DNA of 64,000 bases, taken from contig CM031595.1 of the NCBI GenBank assembly GCA_018398815.1, positions 132,167,725 through 132,231,724 on the forward strand, in the 5' to 3' direction. The translations under genes and the position numbers were made by a program. The number at the start of each line of letters is the position of its first letter. Position 1 is the stretch's first letter. Positions 12,254 to 24,671 of this stretch are shown here, piece by piece. Source of the stretch: Conus ventricosus. Taxonomy: Eukaryota; Mollusca; Gastropoda; Neogastropoda; Conidae. The notes below the pieces were generated by a model. The model was not told the origin of the DNA and made no database searches. It was given only the letters and a program-made list of their open reading frames with translations.

Positions 12254-12305
12254 AGGTTGATAACCTATCTTACCCATCGAAGGTAGGTTACCCCAGACAG
12301 TATCA
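12250..12305. repeat. 60-bp satellite, fourth unit
   Basis: TTAAAGGTTGATAACCTATC through GTTACCCCAGACAGTATC, continuous with the three units upstream of the MITE. Confidence 0.88.
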
Positions 12306-12394
12306 TTCTGTGTGCTCTTCATGCCCTCCCTCCTGGTGAGGGCACTTATGATTTCCTATCTACATCTGTGCCTTTGAGGAAATGAGTTAAAGGG

Positions 12395-12760
12395 ACAGTA
12401 CTTAGATCACATATGAACTTGGTGGCACACTCAACAAGAGGATGCTCACTCATGCTGTCGCCACAATGAAGCAATTTGTCATCGGCCAGAGATTTGAGTT
12501 TGAGTATGCGGCATCCTGCTTATGATATATATATATATATATATATTAGAGTAGGCACCGATGAACACCACTGAAGTGACAACCTAGCAGTGCAGCATCT
12601 CCTCTGATGGGTTGCCCTGTGATGATTTGATACCGATTTTGCTGTGGATTGCAATGCTCAGGCTGATGCCGAGCAAAACTTGGTGCTGTTTGTATATCAG
12701 AGCTAAGATGAGAACAGTGAGAATACCGGTAATGCCACAGAAGGGACTTTCCAAATGAGA
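12395..12760 (+). mobile_element. Long tRNA-headed SINE, internal fragment (copy 3)
   Basis: TTGGTGGCACACTCAACAAG, GATGCTCACTCATGC, GAAGCAATTTGTCATCGGCC, TGAACACCACTG, GCAGTGCAGCATCTCCTC and GATGGGTTGCCCTGTGATGA follow the order of the body of the 50-kb copy (reverse complement). A (TA)n run at 12528-12546 interrupts it; head and tail are missing. Confidence 0.7.
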
Positions 12761-12907
12761 CAGAAATGAAGTAAATACATAAATGAATAGCAAAAAGAGA
12801 GAAAAAAAGGCTGCATTCAGGTGGCTTCAGCTACTGGCTGAGCAATAAACAATGTTCTAATGAATTTCTGCATTCCAAGATCATTCACTGATAAAAATTT
12901 CTTTCAT

Positions 12908-12945
12908 TGTGTGCGTGCGTGCGTGCGTGCGTGCGTGCGTGGGTG
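12908..12945. repeat. (GTGC)n microsatellite
   Basis: About eight GTGC units. Confidence 0.92.
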
Positions 12946-13425
12946 TGTACGAGTGTTTCTGTGCATGCACATTTCATTCTAACCATTACTACTGCAGCCA
13001 TTTTGTCCTGCATTCCTTTGTTCTTAAAAGCCAACATTCCTCCATACTTCAGAAGGAGCAAAGGATTAACCTGAAACCTCTGCACAGCATACTTGTGCAG
13101 CACAAATTCATATCAGTTGTGGGTGTAGCTCTTCACAGGATGATAAGAACGTGGATGTTCATGATTGTAAGTGGAGTGCATATGTACCATGCAATCCATC
13201 AGACAGACAAAAGAATGTCAAAACTGAAGATGTAGAATGAGATACTTCTTCTCTCCTACATACATAAAACAGTGGGGAAGATTCTAATGCTGAAGTTCTT
13301 CTTGTTTTATCCCACTGCTTAAGTGCACAAATTTCTGGTGTAAATGATAATGGTTTCTAAGAGCATTAGTTTAAGAAAAATGACTTAAACAGACTGCAAA
13401 ATTGCTGATGATATGCCTTTAAACA

Positions 13426-13426
<1 letters not shown>

Positions 13427-13478
<52 letters not shown>
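13427..13478. repeat. (CA)n microsatellite
   Basis: Uninterrupted CA run. Confidence 0.95.
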
Positions 13479-13482
<4 letters not shown>

Positions 13483-14979
13483 AAAGAATTACAGCAACAC
13501 TTAGGTTACTCGATGATACAAAATAGACTAGTGAATTTACAATTGTCTTTTTGAAGACGCCATACATAGCAGACGTAACAGCTGCACATAATGATACTCC
13601 CACACAGCTATCAAGATGCAAATGCCAATATGGAATACTGAGGTGGAAAAATGAGAACAGTTTAGAAACACAGCATGAGCAGGGACAGAGGTGGCGAGGA
13701 GGAGAGGAAAGAAGTGAGTTTGATCTCTCTAACCCCTGACAATGCACACACAAAAAGAAGTGTGCTTGATCTCTTCAAACTTAAGTAATGTGTGGCAAGG
13801 TATTCATGAAAAGCATCACTTGTGGTTGAAGAAACCATGCCCTCTTCTCTCCCTCCCTCCCTCCCTCCAAGAACAGTACTGACACCCAGAGGAACAAAAC
13901 CAGTACAAAGAAATGTGATCCAAAATAAAGCAAAGAAAGAAAGTTGGGTTATAAGAGCCACAAACTAACAAAACAGACGAATGATTTTTACAGACAGTAA
14001 CAGTAACAGAGAAAACAGCAAGCCACAGCCTGACAGCAGGATACAGGCACCTGCACAGTCTGAACATCACTCCCAGCACAAACAATACACACAACAGTTA
14101 ATGTGCTCTCCTTCACCATTTCATTATGTTCGTTCGTTAGGGCCAAGAAATGTCACTGCTTTTAATGACTAACTCCACAAACAAATCTGAAGAATTTGGT
14201 AAACATCAACCCAGCTGTTTTTTTAATTATTCTGCGTGCAAACTTATGCATGAGCACGTCGAGCGGACCAAATATCCTTTGCCTTAGTTTAGAAACATAC
14301 AGAATCTTACACATTCATTTCTACAAAATACAGGGAAATATTACTGTTGTTTGGAACGGCCCTTTCAACTCCTTTGACCCCCACTGCTCACCCCAATATC
14401 CATACTCACTCCCCTAATAATAATAATACTAATAATGAAATAGGGAGTTTTTCTCATTCCCCCTGTACGGCTAAATCTCCCTACCAGGTCAAACTCTTGC
14501 AAGCTATGACAGATGATCAGCTCAGTTTGGCCAAATGTTTTAAGCAAAAGCAAAAAGACAAATCGCTCAGCTTACCATCTTCCACCTCAAGCAGACAGTA
14601 TGCATGAAGTGGTTTTCACCTTCCCATTGTTCTATAGCCAAACTAATGCACCCCTGTGGTCTATTACAACACTGGATGGCAAAGACAGGCGGTCTGTGAG
14701 TCTGTCAAGTGAAGTACATTCAGCCAAACAAAGAGCGTGAGAAATACTCCTTATTTGGGCATCATAAATGCACCATGCCAAACTCTTATAGAATTCAAAG
14801 TAAAAGGAGGTGGGCAAATTGCCCTAACGATTCAAGGGATGTGATCTAGGTATGAATATGGCTGTGTTAGCTGCAATGAAGAGTCCCCTAGGACTCATCA
14901 GCTCTGGTCATGCTGACATCCCTCTCTAAAGTTAATCAAGTGATTCACAAAGCACCAGAAAGCTACCTACATAAGGTGG

Positions 14980-17900
14980 TGATGAGAAACCCAGTGCTGG
15001 AATGCAGCCAACATGGCAAATCTCTTTAACCTTGAGGGCTTTCAGGCTGAGGTCGTTGCATCTGCCTGATCCTGTTTGTACGCTTCTCAGATGGTGCTGG
15101 CATGCCATCTGGAGATGGCGAACAAAGGCTCATGTCCCTTCCCTCCCCTCTTTCTTCAAAACCAAGGATAATGGAGACCTCAAGATGAAGGAATGCCCAC
15201 GGTCTTTTGTCAGGAAACACAGAGTGACAGACCCATCCTGGTGAGAGGCAATGTCCCTGGGGTTATCAATGAGAAGATGAATCTCAATGCATCACCAGGC
15301 ACAGAAGAAAATGAGAAGGAAAGTGATCTCTCTGGTAGAAGGTCAAAGAGAATGTTGGAAAGTGGCTCAAGAAGCACTTTCCAGATGGCCATGATGAGGA
15401 GAAGATCCCAGGACAAAACATAATGGCCTTCCTAAGAGCTACTCCCTGACAGACTTATCATGGGGAGAAGTTGTGTTGGAACCAGGAACCTTCTAGTTTG
15501 CAGATGGTGGAGCAGATGTCTTACAGGTGCCTGCAACATCACTGGCCAAGAGCTTCTGTGACATTACTTGGTAGCGAAGGAACTTTCCTAGCCAGGTATG
15601 GGATAGATGTGTGGGCTGAATCACACACCAAGCCACACATTTGCCAATAGTAATCATACAGTCAATCCCAAAACAACCTGGAGGTGGTTGCTAGGGACTG
15701 CTCACCTCCTAAGTGCTCCCAAGGGCTAGAAGTTTCCAGACAAACTGTATCCCACACAGGTTAGCAGAGAGGAAGTGGATAGTTGCAGCAGATAGCCCAC
15801 AGGATGCCAGACTGAGGCTGTCACAGGAGGCCCCATCAGGGCTTTAACAACCGAGGAGAAACGTAAGTCAGAGAGCTGAGGATGGAGAACCAGGACAAGG
15901 CCGGTCACCAAAAGGTAATGAGGATGAGACAAGGTCTCTCCTGATCACCTTGTGGAGGATTGGGAAGAAGAGAAAAGTGTAAGCAATGAGTCCAGTCCAA
16001 GCCAGAGACAAGGCTTCAGTCATCCATGCTTCCATATCCAAGACTGAAAGCCACAGGCTGGAAACTGCATCCACCTGAAAGTCATGACGAGGTCAATCAT
16101 GGGTGGGAATAAGTGTTCCCAGACTCCCAGTAGAACATCCTGGTCTGAGGTCCATTCTGTCTGGAGGACAATGGTAGACCTATTCAGAGAGCCTGTCTGC
16201 ATGTTCCACCTCCCTGCCTCTGCCTAAAGGACACCCCCTCCCCCTCCCTTGTGCAACTTTTGTGAATGAAGCCAGCCACCATGGCATTGTCTGTGAACTG
16301 GCAGATAAGCCTCCCTTTTGCTTCCTCCCAGAAATGAAGAAGAAAGTGCCAGACTGATCTGATCTCCAGGATCTTGACATAGCTCTTGGCTTTGTTGTGG
16401 GTCATAATAACCCAAGCATGCAAGAGTCCCATGCAGGTGTCCCAGCCATAATGGAGACATCTGTTTATAGGGACATCTTCTGGGTCAGGAAAGAGATTGG
16501 TACTCCGCAGTCAACAGTCATGAAATCAAACCATCTTGTCTGCAGCCCACTGAGACCATGGTTCCAGGATGATAAAGCAGTCCCCACAGATGTATCTCTT
16601 GTCACCAATGAACCATGAATTTGCACTGGTGGAATTGTTTGAGGATGTCCCTCAAGCAATGATAAGGGCCATAGACCCAACATTCCCAGTAAAAAGTAGA
16701 AGGACCTGGCAGCTGCCTGAAGTTAGCGCCTTAGTATGGAAATCAACTGGAAGAGGAGGAGCAACCTGTTGCACATTGGGGATAAAGACACAGATCAGGC
16801 ATTGAAGGATGTCTTGATAAAAGAGACGGACTGGCTGAGACAGAGTATACACTTGGTTGAGTTGGTGGTGGACTTCAGATGGGAGCACACTTCTAACAAT
16901 CGGGCCCTATGATTTGAACACAGGGACTTTGAGTGGTGAGCATTTCATCCCAGTAGGCTGATAGGCAGGTCACTTGTTTCCTTGCTGGAGACACTTTCTC
17001 CTTGGTGAATAAGAAAGGAACAAGAGAGACCAAAGGGAAGGGTCTGAAACTTAAAGGTCTGGTTGTTCCAGACCAAACTGAGATACTGGCTATGCATCAA
17101 GTGAATCAGGATTTGAAAGCTGGTGTCCTTCAGGTCCATGAAAGGCAACCAATCCCCTTGTTGGATGGAGTCCCATATCTGACATTGGGAATGCATCTTG
17201 AACGAGTCTGACGCTGCACAACATGCAAATGAAAGGAAAGCAGCTGATGATAGGCTGCCACCCTGCCACTCTGGGGAATGAAAAAGGAGCAGAAGCAGAT
17301 ATCAGGAGTGGGTACCTTCTTTTTCAGATCACTCCTTTTATAAAATCCTGTTCCTCTTGATGGAAAACCACCTTCTGTTCAGGTGGTGACGATGTCTATC
17401 TAAAAGGATGGGAGTGAGGGGTAAAGAGACAGCGAATGAGAGGCAGCTGCTGAACCTCCCAAGGGAACAGGTTACCTTTTTCAAGAACTGGGACTATCCA
17501 AGGACTGCAGCCCCACTGCCCCCTACAGTAAGCACACCTGGATAGGCTGCCGACCTGAGGATGCTTGACCATCTCCAGGGACAATCACAGTGATGGGGGC
17601 TGGTCCTGTAGTCATTTCTTGTGCAGCTGCTTTTGGTCCTACCAAGAATGGTGAGGATCCTGTCTGCCTTGGTCTTGTCTACCAGTATCAGGTGTGGCAG
17701 GCTGCTAGACCCTTGACCTTGGGGCCAGGGGTCCCCTCCTTTGTTTGGGTGGAGATGCCTTTAAAGAAGTTGGTGCAGAAGGCCTCTTTGATGTGATCTA
17801 CCTGCATGGCAGATGAGCCTATTCGCCAGCATAAAGGGAGGTCTCCTGGTTCTATTCAGCCCTATATGCCAAGAAGAGACCCGTGTAACAGCCAAAAACA

Positions 17901-18608
17901 GATAGTAATTGCCTGGAATAGCACTATGGACTGCCTGCTGTTTGATCTGGTAGTTGGACCTCTGGAGAACCACATCGCATCTGGCCTGAAAAGCACTGCA
18001 TGCTGCAGCCAAAAGGTGTGCAATGGTTTAGCTAGCAAAGTTACTGGACCAGTCCAAAACAATCCCGTTGCTGGTTTCTGTTGGGTTGGCCAGGTGAGAC
18101 AAAGGCAGTATCATCCCCACCTGGCCATGCCTCAGCAATGAACTATCTGAACATGGGTTGACACCACCTCCTGAATAAAACCAGGAGCTAGGTGATCCAA
18201 ATACCCCAAAGTCGTAAAGTTCATGGATGCGGAGGTCGGGAAAGCAGTCTGGTTTGGCACAGGAAGTGATCAGTTAGGAAAAATGACCAAATGGAGGCCT
18301 TCAGGCTATTCTTGAGCAAAATGAAGGGAGAAGCAGTTCCCAAGGTGATCACAGTTTCCTCTCCCTGAGGTGAACAGCTGCAGTGCCCCTGACAAGACGA
18401 TGCTGGTTGGTAGTAAACATTGGCAGCAATTAGAAGTGTTCATATATGTAGCAGCACCTTCCTGGAGGAGGAAAATGAACAGAAGAAGGTGAATGCCCCC
18501 AGGCAGTAGCCAGTAGGATAGCTCAGCCTGCCCAACAAGCTGTCGTCTCCATATCTTAAACACTGCTAGATGTGATATGGGGTCAGTGGTCTCCATTGCC
18601 AAGTCTCC
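14980..18608 (-). pseudogene. DIRS-like retrotransposon remnant (RT, RNase H, possible recombinase)
   Basis: Read on minus, broken frames follow DIRS1-type order. Near 17.15-16.95 kb: DSIQQGDWLPFMDLKDTSFQ, then HSQYLSLVWNNQTFKFQTLP and FGLSC, a diverged RT palm (usual SIDLKDAYFH...RFVWNGQTFQF.TLPFGL). Near 16.37-16.25 kb: VKILEIRSV...FTDNAMVAGFIHK, the RNase H LLEMRAV...TDNTTVVAYINK pattern. Near 16.17-16.12 kb EWTSDQDVL and near 16.02 kb DALSLAWTGLDAY-like text also occur in DIRS RNase H/linker regions. Sequence down to ~15.0 kb probably covers the tyrosine recombinase but is too decayed to prove. Many stops and frameshifts: dead copy. Part of it may resume at 19672-19990. Confidence 0.75.
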
Positions 18609-19671
18609 TTAACTCTTGACTTCCCATAAGAAACAGTGTGTTCTCAGTCCTCTAGCCCATAAGGATTGGCTAGAAATGAGCTAAAAATGGGTATGGTCAT
18701 TAAAATAATTATATCTTTCTTGTTTGTTGATTGACTGCTTTGAAATTTGGAAGTTTTATGGAAGTGATGTTATTTTTTATACTGAAGCGGTCAAATGTAC
18801 CCAAAAAAAATTTTTGAATGTCTGTATGGTAATTAATTACAGAATAATTAAAAAATGTCAGGTGTGTTCAATAAAGGTTGGAAAAATCAATGTGTGGTGT
18901 GTTTGTTAGTAAAACAATGCAGACAGACAGTCACACACATGACCATAGAAACAATACAAGTCAAAGAAAAATGTTAACTGACCTTTATGTAGTCTTGTAA
19001 TGACGTAATATACAGGTAAGAATCCAAGCACAGAAAATATTTGCACAGAAAATATTTGCACAGTTCCTTGTACAGTATTTTGCACAGTTCTGTTCACAAA
19101 GTCACAGTAGAAGTACTATAACCACAGAAATAAAGTCACATGTGGTCAATGTTCATGTTCTGCACACAAGGAGTAGGATGATGAGCTTCATATTGCGTAA
19201 TGACAGCGTACACAGGTAAGCACAGGTGGCGAATCTTCATCTGAAATTTCTGATTGTTCGTCAGACAATCACTGGTGTGAACTGAACTAACTCCAGTTCC
19301 CACACTCACATCACTCTGCTGATCATCTCCAAGCCCTAGCGCATGCTGTTTGCTCAAATCTTCGATAAATTCATCGAAAACATCGTTGTCGATATGTTGG
19401 AAAGACGCCATCTTGACCAGAAAATCTTGGAAAAAAACCTTCGTGAAAAAACTTCTTCAAAATCGCAATGTAAACAGCTAGGCTGAAAACCGCGGGCAGA
19501 AGGCGGAAGGCGAACGCTTTCCGGATGTCGTTAAACCTTCCTCTCTGCATTAGAGAGTTCTCGCTTCCATAACAACGGCTCCAAATAAGGCATGTCGGTT
19601 GTTGCGGTGTGGTGCGGTTTGGGACTGCGCGGCAGTTGCGGAACGGTGCGGTATGGGAAGTCAAGAGTTAA
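18609..19671 (-). mobile_element. piggyBac-like element, internally deleted
   Basis: TTAA target duplications (18609-18612, 19668-19671) and 16-bp perfect terminal inverted repeats CTCTTGACTTCCCATA / TATGGGAAGTCAAGAG. Inside, a minus frame at 19136-19411 begins at a good ATG with an acidic segment of the sort found at the N-terminus of piggyBac transposases; the catalytic core is absent. It split the DIRS-like remnant. Confidence 0.85.
19136..19411 (-). pseudogene. Truncated piggyBac-type transposase N-terminus (putative)
   Basis: 91 codons, MASFQHIDNDVFDEFIEDLS..., acidic, no catalytic DDD region, ends at a stop shortly before internal direct repeats. The assignment rests on position inside a TTAA/TIR element and on acidic composition, not on a domain match. 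Confidence 0.45.
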
Positions 19672-19995
19672 TCTCCAGTTAATGACAGCAGCAAACAGGG
19701 GGGATTCCCTGGAATGAGAGGGGATTGAGTCTGCAGTCCTTCTCCTCTGGGCACCGCATCAGATTGAGACTGGGGCACCACAAGGTCTTGACATTGCCTG
19801 TGCTCTGGGCAGGGGGAACACTGCACCAACTCTATGGGGACATCCAGGAGAGGATCCACAGGAATGGCCAAAAAGCAGCCATGGATGGTCTTGCAGTCAT
19901 CTTCCTCTCCCTAAAGCAAGGAGAGATCAATCCAAGGAACAGATCCTGGGTACCAGACTCTTCTGAAGCAGATGTCTGCTAGAAAAGGAGGTCTT
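19672..19995 (-). pseudogene. Possible continuation of the DIRS-like remnant
   Basis: Minus frames read MAIPVDPLLDVPIELVQCSP and C-rich text of similar base composition to 17.6-18.6 kb. It abuts the piggyBac-like insertion, so it is probably the upstream part of the same old element; no domain recognised. Confidence 0.35.
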
Positions 19996-20124
19996 TATTA
20001 TGAACATTTGACCAATCTGAGCTGATCAACTGCCACAGCTTGCACAAGTTTCACAGAATATGATGCCAAGTACAATTCTTTTTCCATCTCATCCTTCATG
20101 ATCCTCTGTGGCATTACTTCCACG

Positions 20125-20888
20125 CTGCTCATTCCAGCTCCCCAACACACAACAACACCAAGGCTTGTGCCACTGCAGGCCCAGCACCAGCAGTATACCG
20201 GGAGCAATCAGTGTCAAGTTGTTATGAAGCAACCCTCAGCAGAAGACACTTGCAGTTCTGGCAAGTCACTTTGGTGGAATTGAAAGGCACCTGTTCTGAT
20301 CCAAACTAAACATGGCAAACGTACTAAGCCCCCTATCCTCTTGACAACAACTGCTATTTAATAATCACAAAGCCAGCAAGAATAAGCATCCCCTTCCATC
20401 AAATCCCCATGACTCATAACATTTACAAACTCAGCATGGACATGGATGCGGAGAAGAAATACCACAAAAGCATGGCATAAAGGGATGGATACACTTTCCT
20501 TTTCTTTTTTTTTTTAAACTACAATCACTGAGAATGAGGATGATAAAGAAAATACTATGGGGTTTCATTCTAGTCAGAAACTAAGTAACAGGACTGTATC
20601 CAACACTTATTTTGATAATCTATCCCTGTATCAACCGGTCCCACAGATACAGGTAACTGGAGTGTTGATCAGGAAATTTGAGGTGAGACTCATCACTCAG
20701 ATAGGTGGAAGAAACTCAACTGCGTATTTAAAAGTTTTCCCTTTTGAGCCAACATCTCCTACAATTCTGGACAGGCACCAGCCAGGGTAAAGAATCCCAC
20801 AACAAATGCCTCTTATGGGTATCAAAGCCACAAAGTCCCAACCTTGAAATTTGTTACACCAACCACTGCACTACAACTGCTGGTTAAG
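20125..20888 (-). mobile_element. Long tRNA-headed SINE, near-complete (copy 2)
   Basis: Follows the 50-kb copy over ~750 bp: head on the right (minus GTAGTGCAGTGGTTGG, box-A-like), TACAGGTAACTGGAGTGTTGATCAGGAAATT, CCTGTATCAACCGG, ACCTGTTCTGATCC and GGAGCAATCAGTGTCAAG in the same order. Heavily diverged, so old. Confidence 0.75.
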
Positions 20889-21478
20889 AAAAGAAAATGC
20901 TGAAAACTCAAAAACAGAAATTAAAAAAATAGATAAACTGAGAGCCAGACAAATTTAACAAGAAATGCACTTAAAAAAATCAGAAATGGTAGCACTGGTC
21001 TTCCTTAATTGATATTTTTAACTTTTAAGGTGTCCTGGATTCATAAGACTGTAACAACCAACCTGGATTCATAAGATTGTAAAATCAACACATAAAATGA
21101 AAAAAAAAATTCTGTAGCACAACTTTTCCCCAGTGAGCACACACAAATAAATAAGACTGAACTCAGTTTCAAAGTTTATTAAATATTACCAACTTTGGGC
21201 AGATGTCCTTGAATATGTTTTTCAATAAAGGCATTTTTAAGAATTTGCTTAACTTCTTCAAACTGCAAAGAAATATATTTTTTCTATAAATGCATTCCTG
21301 AAAATTTACTGAACTTCTTCAAATTGGTAAGAAATAAATCAGAATAAATAATCTCCCATAGACTAAATAGCAAAACCACAATCACCACAGGTTTGTGTGA
21401 ATGTGCTTCTTTCTGTTAACTTGAAGCCAGCTCAATCTTACTTTGTTCAGTGAAGACACATACAGTATATTTCAAGTA

Positions 21479-22576
21479 CCGTAAAGTTCGGACTATAAGC
21501 CGCGACTTTTTTCCCCAGCTTTAAACCCTGCGGCTTAATTAAACAACGATGCGGCTTATTTGCGGATTTTTCCGATTTCAGAAGCATCACACCCTCGTCT
21601 ATTCTTAGCTTCTCTGTAACTCACCATATCGTGTTTACTGTTCATGAATTTTTATTATGCTTTTAATTACGATTTTCTGTGTAATCGTGTAATGGAATCA
21701 GTAACCCGTTCAGAAATACGGGAATCGACATAAGTAAAACCCATTACTGATATCTTTTTTCATCAGTTTGTCTTCTACAAAAATACGATCGCTTCGAACG
21801 GCGCAATGTGTTGGCCGTTTCCGACCTGTTTAATCTTGACTAACACTAGCTGAATTACGAACAAAATAACTAAGCACTGGCAAGGTATTAAGTGAAATAA
21901 AACAATCGAATCGTTTCATTAATGTTCTGGTTTGTTATTATATGCGTTATCTTACCAAGTGCGTCTTGCAATTCAAAAACGATTAGCGCATTCAACTCGG
22001 TCATTGTCATTGGCTTCGATCCGCCATTGTTGAAATCGTGGACAGGGAGCGAAGGTTTGCATTTGATACCTTCGCTTTGATTGGCTTGCGCTTCGAGTAC
22101 TCAACCAATCGCTTAGTGATACACCAATGAATGCAGGAGAGAACTGCCTTTCTAGCGCATCGTTAATGCGTTGTTTTTTTCGGTATTTTTTTTAAAGCAA
22201 TGATGTTGGAAAGACAACACTTGTAAGAAGCCTCATAGAAACTTCGATTCTAATTGATTTAAAACACATCGTACTAAAAAAAAAAAAAAAAAAAAAAAAA
22301 AAGACTGAAGAAAAGCTGGAAACATGCTCTTGTATTCTGACCTATTTAAACGCCAATGAATGCAGTGAACACATTGTATGTGATGATTTTCGACACTATG
22401 TAAACTCAACACTCGGCCAGCTGCCGCCTGCGGCACATCGGACTGTGTTGTATATATATATATATATCTGCGGCTTATAAACCGGTGCGGCTTATTTGTG
22501 AAAAAAATTCAGATTTTTAAAAAATTTAGTGGGTGCAGCTTATATACAGGTGCGCTCAATAGACCGAACTTTACGG
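21479..22576. mobile_element. TA-flanked terminal-inverted-repeat element (1098 bp)
   Basis: TA at both edges (21477-21478, 22577-22578) and inverted ends CCGTAAAGTTCGG.CTAT, followed inward by subterminal GCGGCTTA repeats on both sides. No transposase frame; interior has a 27-base A run. The TA duplication suggests a Tc1/mariner-pogo type non-autonomous element, but the superfamily is inferred only from the target site. Confidence 0.8.
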
Positions 22577-23641
22577 TATGTCCGTCAACATAGGATTTAA
22601 TGAAACCTAGCAAATGCACTCTTGCCCTTTCTCTCTTTCTCTTCTACTCATTCTTCTCTTCTTCTAAGCTAAAACTCATTTTCCATCAAAAGTTGCAAAA
22701 ATTTGACTTGTATTTGCTGTGCTTTTTTCCTTGTTTGCCTTCTACACAGCTCTTATAGAAAAAAAAATACAAATTTGTGAAATTCTTTAAGGTTTGAGGC
22801 GTACCCTTCTTCACTCTCCACTCCTCTCTACCTTCTATCATCTTGCGCCAAGAAAAAATTCAAACTAATAACTTAATCTTATGATAACCAAAATGGTGAA
22901 ATCTGATGCAAATATGATCGTAGAATATTGCATCATCCATTTTTCAGTCCAAGCATGACCAGGACCACTAGTTTGTACAGCTTTTATCTACCTCTTTCAC
23001 TTTTGCAGTCTCTTGCAAGTGCATGACATCACAGTGCGAGACTAGTTTGGCTTCAACTGCACACACAAGATGACAGTCTTGTCTCATGATGAGTGTCATT
23101 TGCAAGCATACTGACAAGGTGACCAGCACTCAGCGGATTTCAATGTGACTTTCTCTTCCCCATGAGTCTTTTTTTATAGTGATTTTTTCAACGGTTTCTT
23201 ATTTTTTGCATTTTGCAGGAAAGTGGGAGTATTGCTTTTATGACTGTTATAATAAAGTAAATCTTTTTTAAAAATTCTATTCACAGGAACAATATTTGGA
23301 ACCCTATCAGGATGCATGAAAGCAAAAACAAACTGAGACACTGACAGAGACAGTCCAAGTCAGATACAGAAACAGAGAACAACAAAGAAGAGAAGTTTTC
23401 TGCGCACTTGTACTTCTCCAATTATTCAAATTAAAACACACACACACAAAAAAAACCAAGGAAGGGAAGTACTTATATGCATATATATGCATACACCCAT
23501 TTGTATACAGACACAATACAATACTATACAATACAATACAATATTAATTCCTTTTGCCCCTTTTGAGGTATGGAGGAACCATACACACAGAGAGAGAGAA
23601 AACACCACCACCATCACATTAACATGCAAAAGTTTACTAAC

Positions 23642-23735
23642 CTCTTCAATGAACAGCCAAGGGTGACAGTGGCCCCCCATGATGGTGGATTTCTTAAGTC
23701 CATGTTCAAACACTGCTTTCAACGCTGGACATAAC
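23642..23735 (-). CDS. SGSM3: SGSM3 exon 15 (start of RUN domain)
   Basis: 94 bases, phase 2 in and phase 0 out. Encodes [20 protein letters not shown] then [11 protein letters not shown], the first helices of the RUN domain (vertebrate [30 protein letters not shown]). A 17.4-kb repeat-filled intron follows. Confidence 0.96.
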
Positions 23736-24258
23736 CTGTCACCGAGATACCACATATGTGAATTATATCCCATGTTATCTGCAGATATCATCTGCACCTG
23801 TAATTTATGTCTACAATTAAATACAGCACACAGGTTAAACCTGCTCTGAACAGGCTTAATGAAACTGGCTAAACAACATATCAATTCCATTTCAAATCAC
23901 TTTTTACCAACCTTCCTCATGACCACAAGAACCAGCCACAACAGTAACAAGGGAAATAACTGCATTTTTTTCCATCAGTAACTCAGACAGCCGAGTGTTG
24001 TTTCCCTTGAGTCTTCAGATCGCAGCAGCTTCTTTCTGCCTTTCAATTCAGAGGTTCCAGTAGTTATTTGGTTATATCTGGCAACATAACGCGCAGCGCT
24101 GAATATTTCCTGTCTTGACAGGTTTTACCCTGTCACCAGCCTGAAGCTTGTTACAGTACTGTGATTGTAAAGAACTTTTAGCACGCTAAGTAACTGTGTG
24201 AGTTAGGTGGAAGGGTCATGACAAGTTTCACTTTCCTTTTGCTGTGAAGTTGCCAACT

Positions 24259-24525
24259 TTACTCATACCTTTTCATAGGAACTTCAATGATCTGGTGGAA
24301 TGCAGAGTTATCCCTCTTTATGACAATTACATTCCTCAAAATGTTCATGACTTTGGGAGCCCAGTGACAACTCTTACACACAAATGTGCATCTCTGACGC
24401 ATAAAAATCCTATCTGGACTGAATTCCAGTGCGTCACTAAACGTACCAAAATTTACCGCGAGGCAATGATTTTCTCCTGTACGCATTGCAACTCTAAGCA
24501 GTGTGTCACGTAAAAGCACTTTCAT
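24259..24525 (-). CDS. Coding-like stretch, weak GADD45 resemblance
   Basis: Open minus frame from ATG at 24525: MKVLLRDTLLRVAMRTGENH, then CLAVNFGTFSDALEFSPDRI and FM. The CL.V........L.[FV].PD.[IV] spacing matches GADD45 proteins (CLTVGVYEAAKLLNVDPDNVV) without a gap; the following residues do not match well, so an unannotated splice or decay is possible. About 140 bp upstream (24675-24700) are an inverted CCAAT box (GATTGG) and a GTCACGTGAC palindrome. It may be chance; not called with confidence. Confidence 0.22.
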   Translation of the reverse strand: MKVLLRDTLLRVAMRTGENHCLAVNFGTFSDALEFSPDRIFMRQRCTFVCKSCHWAPKVMNILRNVIVIKRDNSAFHQIIEVPMKRYE

Positions 24526-24671
24526 CTGATCGACCTCGATCGAAGTCAATAAAAACGTAACTTTCCTTGACGTTTTTAGAATGTTCTGAATCGATGAACA
24601 ACTTCTGCTTTAGAACTCTGCTCTGCTGAAAACCAACAAGTCATCAAATTAGACAACCCAAGTCTATGATT

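Larger units (their letters stand above)
6291..23641 (-). other. SGSM3 intron 15 (17.4 kb)
   Basis: Between two RUN-domain exons. Listed separately below: GT/CA/GATA microsatellites, poly-C runs, an internal ~240-bp duplication, SINE pieces, a 60-bp satellite hit by a TTAA element, a DIRS-like remnant hit by a piggyBac-like element, and a TA-flanked inverted-repeat element. Unlisted gaps (for example 12.8-14.9 and 22.6-23.6 kb) show only AT-rich sequence with no recognisable gene. Confidence 0.85.

Noticed and set aside
11397..12305. Possible CRISPR-like array
   Set aside because: Repeats are directly adjacent 60-bp satellite units with no unique spacers, in an animal intron.
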